This document shows, piece by piece, positions 58,116-64,000 of a DNA stretch of 64,000 nt; position 1 is the first letter of the stretch, and the number at the start of each line of letters is the position of its first letter. The stretch spans positions 1-64,000 of the forward strand of contig NZ_NWUW01000006.1 of the NCBI RefSeq assembly GCF_002746455.1, read 5' to 3'. A program made the position numbers and the translations under genes. The DNA is from Bacillus fungorum. Its GTDB lineage: Bacteria; Bacillota; Bacilli; Bacillales; Bacillaceae_G. Under the pieces are notes generated by a model. It saw only the letters and a program-made list of their open reading frames with translations. It did no database searches and was not told where the DNA came from.

Positions 58116-58574
58116 TTAAAGATCACCTTGCTCCTCATCACCACGAACAACAAGGACATCGCATTTCGCATAGCGAATAATATGTTCAGAGACGCTACCA
58201 ATTAGGAAACGCTCAACAGCATTTAAACCAGTTGCACCACACATAATTAAATCTACTTTATGATTTGGAGCGATTTCTTTTGAAATTTTTGATTTAGGAT
58301 TACCAAATTCTAATACAGTTTCAATTTTTTCAAGGCCAGCTTCAAGCGCAGTTTTTTTGTAGTCTTCTAATAAGTCTTCTGCAAATAAATTTGCACGTTC
58401 AGCAATTGCACGGCTATAAGCTTCTACTGCTGAGTATGCTTTTACATCAACGATATGAGCGATTGTTAATGTTGCATTGTTGCGTTTTGCGACTTGAATT
58501 GCTTTTTTAAAGGCTCTTTCTGCTTCTTTAGAACCATCCACCGCGATTAAAATATTTGTATATGTATTATTCAT
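58116..58574 (-). CDS. Universal stress protein (UspA family)
   Basis: A 152-residue Usp with the ATP-binding pattern ILIAVDGSKEAERAFKKAI at the N-terminus and the C-terminal MCGATGLNAVERFLIGSVSEHIIRYAKCDVLVVR containing G-2x-G-9x-G(S/T). The ATG at 58574 follows GGGAGGAAT; the frame extends further without an RBS. Probably stress-induced (sigma-B), though no promoter was verified. Confidence 0.92.
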   Translation of the reverse strand: MNNTYTNILIAVDGSKEAERAFKKAIQVAKRNNATLTIAHIVDVKAYSAVEAYSRAIAERANLFAEDLLEDYKKTALEAGLEKIETVLEFGNPKSKISKEIAPNHKVDLIMCGATGLNAVERFLIGSVSEHIIRYAKCDVLVVRGDEEQGDL

Positions 58575-58754
58575 AGTAAATTCCTCCCAATCATTTTTAT
58601 TACCGTTTACAACTTTATTATAAAACAAATTTTGGTAATGTGCTTGTCGGAAACGTTACAGAATTTCGAAAACTCTGTTTTGATTCATTTTAGTTGTAAT
58701 TGGTGCGAGAACTTGTTACATATGAAGTATAGCAATTTAAAAGGAGGCATGTTT

Positions 58755-59513
58755 GTGAGACACGCGCTCATTACAGCCGGTACGAAAGGTTTAGGAAAGC
58801 AAGTAACAGAAAAGTTATTGGCTAAAGGATATTCAGTAACAGTAACGTACCATAGCGATATCACGGCTATGGAAAAGATGAAAGAAACATATAAAAATAT
58901 GGAAGAGCGTCTACAATTCGTGCAAGCGGATGTCACGAAAAAGGAAGACTTACATAAAATAGTAGAAGAAGCGATAAGCCGTTTTGGCAAAATTGATTTT
59001 TTAATTAATAATGCTGGTCCATATGTATTTGAACGAAAAAAGTTAGTCGATTATGAAGAAGACGAATGGAATGAAATGATTCAGGGTAATTTAACAGCGG
59101 TATTTCATTTGTTGAAACTTGTCGTTCCAGTTATGAGAAAACAGAACTTTGGCCGTATTATTAATTACGGATTCCAAGGGGCAGATAGCGCACCGGGATG
59201 GATTTATCGTTCAGCATTTGCAGCAGCGAAAGTAGGACTTGTTTCATTAACGAAAACAGTTGCTTACGAAGAAGCAGAATATGGTATTACTGCAAACATG
59301 GTATGTCCTGGTGATATTATTGGTGAAATGAAAGAAGCGACAATTCAAGAAGCACGTCAGTTGAAAGAACATAACACACCAATTGGTAGATCTGGAACAG
59401 GTGAAGATATCGCAAGAACGATTTCGTTTTTATGTGAGGACGATTCCGATATGATTACCGGTACAATTATTGAAGTGACTGGTGCAGTAGATGTTATTCA
59501 TAGACATCGATAG
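58755..59513 (+). CDS. SDR-family oxidoreductase with altered active site
   Basis: A 252-residue short-chain dehydrogenase/reductase fold. Cofactor motif ITAGTKGLGKQV (about 6-17), DV in QADVTKKEDL, NNAGPYVF and the C-terminal SFLCEDDSDMITGTIIEVTGA. The canonical YxxxK is replaced by FAAAK: Phe155 sits where Tyr is expected and Lys159 is kept; the usual catalytic Ser region reads INYGFQGADSAP. Catalysis is therefore in doubt, or Tyr151 takes over. I chose the GTG at 58755 with AAAGGAGG upstream. Confidence 0.85.
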   Translation: MRHALITAGTKGLGKQVTEKLLAKGYSVTVTYHSDITAMEKMKETYKNMEERLQFVQADVTKKEDLHKIVEEAISRFGKIDFLINNAGPYVFERKKLVDYEEDEWNEMIQGNLTAVFHLLKLVVPVMRKQNFGRIINYGFQGADSAPGWIYRSAFAAAKVGLVSLTKTVAYEEAEYGITANMVCPGDIIGEMKEATIQEARQLKEHNTPIGRSGTGEDIARTISFLCEDDSDMITGTIIEVTGAVDVIHRHR

Positions 59514-59542
59514 AGAAAAATAAAGTGAAGTTTCGAATAATT

Positions 59543-59590
59543 GGACAGTTTATCCTTTATGTAAAGAGGTGCGGATAATACTGTCCTTTC
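59543..59590 (+). terminator. Probable terminator after the SDR gene
   Basis: Arms GGACAGTTTATCC and GGATAATACTGTCC (bulged) followed by TTT. Confidence 0.55.
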
Positions 59591-59726
59591 ATGTAAGATT
59601 AAATCTATCGGAAAACTCGCATTATTTTTTGTCAAATATTGAGATATTATGTTAAAATATAAGAGCGTAGAAAGCGCTTTAAAAAATGATTCAGGGGTCA
59701 TTTCATAACTCAAGGGGGAACTAATA

Positions 59727-60860
59727 ATGCGTATCGGTATTCCAACAGAAATTAAAAACAATGAAAATCGCGTGGCAATGACGCCAGCGGGAGCAGTACA
59801 TTTAGTACAAAATGGTCATGAAGTTTTTGTTCAAAAAGGAGCAGGTTTAGGATCTGGCTTTACGGATGAAGAATACGTACAAGCTGGTGCAAAACTTGTT
59901 GAAACTGCTGAAGAAGCATGGAATCAAGATATGGTTATGAAGGTAAAAGAGCCAGTAGCAAGTGAATACGGCTATTTCCGTGAAGGTTTAATTTTATTCA
60001 CATACTTACACTTAGCTCCAGAACCAGAATTAACGAAAGCATTAATTGATAACAAAGTTGTATCAATTGCATACGAAACAGTACAATTAGACAATCGTTC
60101 TTTACCATTACTTGCACCTATGAGTGAAGTAGCTGGTCGTATGTCTGCACAAATCGGTGCACAATTCCTTGAGAAAAACAAAGGCGGTAAAGGTATTTTA
60201 CTTGCAGGCGTTCCAGGGGTGAAACGCGGCAAAGTAACAATTATCGGCGGTGGTCAAGCTGGTACAAACGCAGCGAAGATTGCAGTAGGTTTAGGTGCAG
60301 ATGTAACAATCATCGACTTAAGTGCAGAACGTCTTCGTCAACTAGATGATATTTTCGGTAACCAAGTAAAAACGTTAATGTCTAATCCATACAACATCGC
60401 AGAAGCTGTAAAAGAATCTGACCTTGTTATCGGTGCAGTATTAATTCCAGGTGCAAAAGCGCCAAAACTTGTAACAGAAGAAATGATTCAATCGATGGAA
60501 CCAGGTTCTGTCGTTGTAGATATCGCAATTGACCAAGGTGGTATTTTCGAAACAACTGACCGTATTACAACTCATGACAACCCAACTTATGAAAAACATG
60601 GCGTTGTTCATTATGCAGTTGCGAATATGCCAGGTGCGGTTCCACGTACATCAACTCTTGCATTAACAAACGTAACAGTACCATATGCAGTACAAATTGC
60701 TAACAAAGGTTACAAAGAAGCTTGCTTAGGCAACACTGCATTATTAAAAGGTATTAACACATTAGATGGATATGTAACATTCGAAGCAGTTGCAGAAGCT
60801 CACGGTTTACAATATGCTGATGCAAAAGAGCTTCTTGAAAAAGCTCCTGCTTTATCATAA
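59727..60860 (+). CDS. ald: Alanine dehydrogenase
   Basis: NAD-dependent deamination of L-alanine to pyruvate, used for alanine catabolism and in sporulation and germination. 377 residues. [21 protein letters not shown] start, [10 protein letters not shown], the nucleotide-binding [28 protein letters not shown] and [31 protein letters not shown]. Confidence 0.97.
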   Translation: MRIGIPTEIKNNENRVAMTPAGAVHLVQNGHEVFVQKGAGLGSGFTDEEYVQAGAKLVETAEEAWNQDMVMKVKEPVASEYGYFREGLILFTYLHLAPEPELTKALIDNKVVSIAYETVQLDNRSLPLLAPMSEVAGRMSAQIGAQFLEKNKGGKGILLAGVPGVKRGKVTIIGGGQAGTNAAKIAVGLGADVTIIDLSAERLRQLDDIFGNQVKTLMSNPYNIAEAVKESDLVIGAVLIPGAKAPKLVTEEMIQSMEPGSVVVDIAIDQGGIFETTDRITTHDNPTYEKHGVVHYAVANMPGAVPRTSTLALTNVTVPYAVQIANKGYKEACLGNTALLKGINTLDGYVTFEAVAEAHGLQYADAKELLEKAPALS

Positions 60861-60872
60861 TAGAAATACATG

Positions 60873-60908
60873 TAAGCCCCTCCTTTTTTGTAAGGAGGGG
60901 CTTTTTGT
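60873..60908 (+). terminator. Terminator after ald
   Basis: Stem AAGCCCCTCCTT/AAGGAGGGGCTT followed by T residues. Confidence 0.92.
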
Positions 60909-60913
60909 TTGGG

Positions 60914-61337
60914 TTAATTGTCTAGTTTCTTTACAATTTTCAATCCGAACATCATTGTAAAGAAAAGAATGCCGAACAAGTAATATAAGGCATACTCAAC
61001 TCGTATCATCGAGTTTTTGTCAGTGATATATAAAATAAATAGTATCGCAGAGCCGACTAAATGAGAGAGACCGAAAATTTGTGCCATAAGTTTTAAACTC
61101 ATCTTCTCGATTCTTTCATCCATCTCAGGTAATGGATATTTCTCTGCATCATTCTTTTTTCTTAAAGAATATTCGTTTCACTACGAATAGTATCAAGGCT
61201 AAGAGTATGTATACGCCAGCGAATAGAAGGACAGAACTAATCTTTTCTTCAGCATTACTATTGAAATAAAGAAAAGTTGAACCTAACAATAAAATGGTAA
61301 GATGCGAAATGAATTCTTGATTAAAAGTATTTTTCAT
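60914..61337 (-). pseudogene. Frameshifted four-helix membrane protein gene
   Basis: Two small frames look like one broken gene. The first, 61149-61337 (62 residues, MKNTFNQEFISHLTILLLG to FVVKRIFFKKKE), has two membrane helices and stops at TGA. The other frame continues directly as KNDAEKYPLPEMDERIEKMS and two more helices to 60914; its first ATG at 61123 has no RBS. Removing one A from the A6 run (about 61155-61161) joins them into about 140 residues. Either a mutation in this strain, a sequencing slip, or two separate genes. It overlaps the XRE regulator gene by 4 bp. Confidence 0.6.
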
Positions 61338-61549
61338 TCTTTTTCCTCTCCAGTTTTATCTAATTGAAATAAATCTTCTACTTTACAGTTGAAAAACTCA
61401 CATAATTTCAATGCTAATTCTAAACTTGGGTTGTATTTATTCTTCTCGATAGCGATGAGGGATTGTCTAGTGATTTGAACAGAGGAAGCTAATTGTTCTT
61501 GGGTGATGTCTCTAACGACGCGGAATTGTTTCACCTTATTTTTAATCAA
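61334..61549 (-). CDS. XRE-family transcriptional regulator
   Basis: A 71-residue helix-turn-helix protein: KNKVKQFRVVRDITQEQLASSVQITRQSLIAIEKNKYNPSLELALKLCEFFNCKVEDLFQL, the compact Cro/YgzD type. Start is a TTG at 61549 with AAAAGGAG upstream; longer frames have no RBS. It is coupled (ATGA overlap) to a downstream membrane protein gene, an arrangement common for self-regulated XRE/membrane pairs. Confidence 0.88.
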   Translation of the reverse strand: MIKNKVKQFRVVRDITQEQLASSVQITRQSLIAIEKNKYNPSLELALKLCEFFNCKVEDLFQLDKTGEEKE

Positions 61550-61719
61550 ATATACAAAGTCTCCTTTTTGTAAATTTGTTATATCTATTTTTAGGTAATA
61601 AGTAGATAAAACTTTACAAAAAGTAAACAAAATTTTACGTAAAGTATAGCTTGTTATGATGTTGTTTTTTGTGATAATTTGGAATTAAATGAAAAATGAA
61701 AGTCGATAGAGGGGATTCA

Positions 61720-62142
61720 ATGGGGAGTAAAAATAGGAAGAAAAAGCAAGCTAAAAGACAAAAGTATATAAAGAAAAAACAGGAACAGAACATACCTCTT
61801 TCAAAAAAAGTAGTCATTATGATAGAAAAAATATTTCGGTATATTTGTATGTTCTTGTATGTGATTTTTTGCGTGTTTTTATGTGGGATGGTTAAAAATT
61901 TTGGGATAACCCCTAATGTTATTGAAGGTATTTTTGGCGTTACACTTGTTATGGTAGAAGGATTCTTATTCTTTATATTATTTGATAAAGTGTGGCCTAG
62001 TCATGAAAGTAAAAAAGATAGAAAAAGAAGAAAAAAATCTTCATCCGATTCAAGCTCATCAAGCGGATTTGGTGATTACAGTAGCAACGATTGTAGCAGT
62101 TCAAGTGATGGTGGAGGAGATTGCGGAGGTGGTGGAGACTAA
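61720..62142 (+). CDS. Membrane protein with Ser/Gly/Cys-rich tail
   Basis: A 140-residue protein with a very basic N-terminus (MGSKNRKKKQAKRQKYIKKK), two transmembrane helices (about 38-58 and 66-87), a basic stretch (SKKDRKRRKK) and a low-complexity tail of Ser, Gly and Asp with Cys (SSNDCSSSSDGGGDCGGGGD). The tail resembles those of other YgcG-like proteins. Function unknown. The ATG at 61720 follows AGAGGGG. Confidence 0.6.
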   Translation: MGSKNRKKKQAKRQKYIKKKQEQNIPLSKKVVIMIEKIFRYICMFLYVIFCVFLCGMVKNFGITPNVIEGIFGVTLVMVEGFLFFILFDKVWPSHESKKDRKRRKKSSSDSSSSSGFGDYSSNDCSSSSDGGGDCGGGGD

Positions 62143-62186
62143 GTTGATTTTTCAGAAGAACGACTAATGAAAGGATGAGACGAAAG

Positions 62187-62519
62187 ATGGAAACTGTGAA
62201 CTTAATAGAATTAACAAAGGACATTCAAGATCAACATAAAAACTTCGTCGTTTCAAATGTAAATAGTCATTGCTTACGAATCGCTGTATTTACTGGTGAA
62301 TATGATTGGCACTATCATTCTAACTCGGATGAATTATTTATTGTGTTAGAGGGAGAATTACTTATTGATTTTGAAGATGGAGAAACGGCGGTTTTAAAGC
62401 CAAATGATTCTATCTTAATTCCAGCATGCACGATCCATAGAACGAGAGCATTAAAGAGAACAGTAAATCTTTGTTTTGAAAATATAGAGGCTGATACGAT
62501 TAAAGTGGAGCAATTATGA
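62187..62519 (+). CDS. Cupin-domain protein
   Basis: A 110-residue single cupin barrel. Metal-binding motif 1 is GEYDWHYHSNSDELFIVLEGELLIDF (HxH...E) and motif 2 ends at PACTIHRTRAL (His). Often an isomerase or mannose-6-phosphate isomerase-like enzyme; the substrate is unknown. The ATG at 62187 is preferred to 62175, which abuts AAAGG. Its stop overlaps the next gene's ATG. Confidence 0.82.
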   Translation: METVNLIELTKDIQDQHKNFVVSNVNSHCLRIAVFTGEYDWHYHSNSDELFIVLEGELLIDFEDGETAVLKPNDSILIPACTIHRTRALKRTVNLCFENIEADTIKVEQL

Positions 62520-63304
62520 AACAATTATCTGTAGCTGAGTATAGAAAAATCCTTCCGATTTTAGAAAGTCATACAAAAACGACGACGTTTGCTTATGCGG
62601 TATGTGATCAAATGATAGATGGTGAAGTTTTTGCAAACGAGAAATTAACAGTAGGACTAATGCGTACAGCTAATGGTATTTATTATTTATTTGGTGATAC
62701 GGATGATCAAAATTATAACGAAGATTTATTTTCGTTTATAAAAAAGGCTATTGAAAAAACAGAGAAGAGATTTACATTGTTCACTTCGAGTGAAGAGTGG
62801 GAAATGATGATAGAAGAACGTTTTAGTAATGTACTTCGGAACATCCCGCGAATGAAATTTCAAAGCGTAACCTTTGAAGAGAGAAAACGAGATTGTAACA
62901 AAAATACATATGAAGTGAAGCGTATTGATAGAAGAGATATAGAACGAAGCAGTGAATTTACAGAGGAGTACTACAAAGAATATTGGGGATCAATTGAAGC
63001 GTTTTTGAACGGTGGTTTTGGATTTTGTATAGAACAAGAGGGAATGATTGTAGCGGAATGTGTTTCAATATTTAGTGGGAATGGATTTGCAGAGATTGAT
63101 ATTGTGACGCATGAAGCGCATCAAGGGAAAGGATTAGCTCAAGCGCTTGCAACAAGGTTTATTGAACATTGCATGCAAAATGGTATTACACCGTGTTGGG
63201 ATTGTAATGTAGACAATATTTCTTCTCAAAAATTAGCTAACAAATTAAGTTTTCATAATCCATTAGAATATAGTTTATTTGTGCGTAAGAAAACGGGGGA
63301 ATAA
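62516..63304 (+). CDS. GNAT family N-acetyltransferase
   Basis: A 262-residue protein whose C-terminal half is a GNAT fold: FCIEQEGMIVAECVSIFSGNGFAEIDIVTHEAHQGKGLAQALATRFIEHCMQNG (acetyl-CoA loop HQGKGLA), then CNVDNISSQKLANKLSF. The N-terminal half is divergent. Translationally coupled to the cupin gene (ATGA). Substrate unknown. Confidence 0.85.
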   Translation: MKQLSVAEYRKILPILESHTKTTTFAYAVCDQMIDGEVFANEKLTVGLMRTANGIYYLFGDTDDQNYNEDLFSFIKKAIEKTEKRFTLFTSSEEWEMMIEERFSNVLRNIPRMKFQSVTFEERKRDCNKNTYEVKRIDRRDIERSSEFTEEYYKEYWGSIEAFLNGGFGFCIEQEGMIVAECVSIFSGNGFAEIDIVTHEAHQGKGLAQALATRFIEHCMQNGITPCWDCNVDNISSQKLANKLSFHNPLEYSLFVRKKTGE

Positions 63305-63306
63305 AA

Positions 63307-63651
63307 ATGAATGTAGAATTAACGAGATTTAAAGTTAAGCCTGGTAAGAGTCATCGAGTAGATGAATGGATGCAGCTTCTTAATGACAATATGAAAGAAG
63401 TCCTTTTGACATTAAACGACGAAAAGATGTATGTTGAGACAATTTTCCGGGAAATAAGAGATGGAGAAGAGTACTTATATTGGTATTCTGTGCAAGGAGA
63501 AGGCGGGACTCTTGTCGAAAATTCTCATCATGAAATTGATAAAAAGCACTTGGAGTTTTGGTATGAATGTATTGATGAAGAAGCACCGTCTGTTGATATG
63601 AAAACAGAAGTTGTTATGATTCAAGATGTTGTGAAAGAAGCGATGAAATAA
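63307..63651 (+). CDS. DUF6176-like protein
   Basis: A 114-residue soluble protein (MNVELTRFKVKPGKSHRVDEW start; ETIFREIRDGEEYLYWYSVQGEGG and HHEIDKKHLEFWYECID segments) that fits an uncharacterised dimeric alpha/beta-barrel-like family which I recall as DUF6176. Starts 2 bp after the acetyltransferase stop, so it is the third gene of a cupin-GNAT-DUF operon. Confidence 0.7.
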   Translation: MNVELTRFKVKPGKSHRVDEWMQLLNDNMKEVLLTLNDEKMYVETIFREIRDGEEYLYWYSVQGEGGTLVENSHHEIDKKHLEFWYECIDEEAPSVDMKTEVVMIQDVVKEAMK

Positions 63652-63670
63652 TAGAATAGTATTTTTGAGA

Positions 63671-63699
63671 GAAGCACATCAAAATGGATGTGCTTTTTA
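63671..63699 (+). terminator. Terminator
   Basis: Stem AAGCACATC/GGATGTGCTT around AAAAT, followed by T residues. Confidence 0.85.
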
Positions 63700-63774
63700 T
63701 TATTAAAATTTTTTTAAGAAAAGCTGTATACATTTTACGCTCTCAAACGTTGAGTATATAGAAAGGAGAGCTAG

Positions 63775-64000
63775 ATGAGCCATGATACATTTGAATCGTT
63801 ATTAATAGAGAAGTCAAAAGCAGTGTTTGGATACTTAATTAAGATTGGAGCAAATAGAAAAGAAGCGGAAGATATTGTGCAAGATACGTTGTATAAAGCT
63901 TTATTGCTTATGGAGGAAATACCGTTAGAGCATTTAACACCGTGGCTCTTTAGAGTTGCAATTAATCAGCACCGAGATTTACACCGGAAAGAAAAAAGAC
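63775..64000 (+). CDS. ECF-type sigma factor (partial, runs off the right end)
   Basis: The first 75 codons of a sigma-70 family factor: MSHDTFESLLIEKSKAVFGYLIKIGANRKEAEDIVQDTLYKALLLMEEIP, with the region 2 core AEDIVQDTLYKA and the WLFRVAINQHRDLHRKEKR segment. RBS AAAGGAGAG. Which ECF group it belongs to cannot be said without the rest. The 3' end lies outside the window. Confidence 0.85.
   Translation, partial: MSHDTFESLLIEKSKAVFGYLIKIGANRKEAEDIVQDTLYKALLLMEEIPLEHLTPWLFRVAINQHRDLHRKEKR

Noticed and set aside
61150..61165. Programmed -1 frameshift at the A-rich sequence in the membrane protein gene
   Set aside because: The heptamer AAAAAAG is out of phase for a -1 shift, and -1 reading leads to a non-homologous frame. 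A +1 or one-base indel is needed instead.

Overview
The window is chromosomal DNA from a low-GC Firmicute, almost certainly a member of the Bacillus cereus group. Supporting signs are strong AGGAGG-type ribosome binding sites, GTG and TTG starts, sporulation genes (alpha/beta SASP, YtfJ/GerW, RefZ, EzrA), a group I intron/IS chimera at the left edge, and gene order matching the Bacillus ytpS(sftA)-murC-ytxGJ-ccpA-acuCBA-acsA-tyrS-rpsD-refZ-ezrA-nifZ-thiI-ytcIJ-ytfIJ-tpx-ytxK-ackA-argGH region. No tRNA, rRNA, CRISPR array or prophage was seen.

Layout. 1-0.4 kb: the 3' end of an IStron-like element inside an SMI1/KNR4-like gene. 0.4-8.7 kb: cell-wall amidase, a giant repeat-bearing SftA translocase, nicotinate phosphoribosyltransferase and murC. 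8.7-16.4 kb: PadR/HAAS pair, two acetyltransferases, M29 aminopeptidase, ytxG-ytxJ, CamS lipoprotein and ccpA. 16.4-20.8 kb: small membrane and DUF proteins, mscL, an oxidoreductase and a hydrolase. 20.8-25.3 kb: divergent acuCBA and acsA, the acetyl-CoA synthetase with its acetylation switch. 25.3-30.3 kb: maltose acetyltransferase, an ECF sigma factor with a small membrane partner, T-box-controlled tyrS, and rpsD with its leader. 30.4-39.8 kb: a broken methionine gamma-lyase-type gene, fRMsr, refZ, a LysR regulator running into a repeat element, ezrA, cysteine desulfurase, thiI and SASP. 39.9-49.8 kb: acyl-CoA synthetase, amidohydrolase, NAD kinase, ytfI-ytfJ, tpx, ytxK and ackA. 49.9-64 kb: EcsC, a YitT-type membrane gene behind a remarkable leader, argGH, assorted small proteins, universal stress protein, SDR, ald, an XRE locus, and the start of a second ECF sigma factor.

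Themes. CcpA, acuCBA, acsA and ackA together form the acetate overflow and re-uptake circuit. Cysteine desulfurase and ThiI form the tRNA thiolation pair. SftA, RefZ and EzrA all concern division and chromosome segregation.

The most unusual structures are: (i) an approximately 460-nt leader at 51468-51935 (minus strand) holding homologous 16-codon upstream ORFs alternating with hairpins whose arms are duplicated, ahead of a YitT-family gene; (ii) a PadR promoter buried in a 40-bp palindrome and predicted to give a leaderless mRNA; (iii) the IStron remnant; (iv) three tandem-repeat blocks in SftA; (v) a dispersed ATATATCGA repeat family present in four intergenic gaps.
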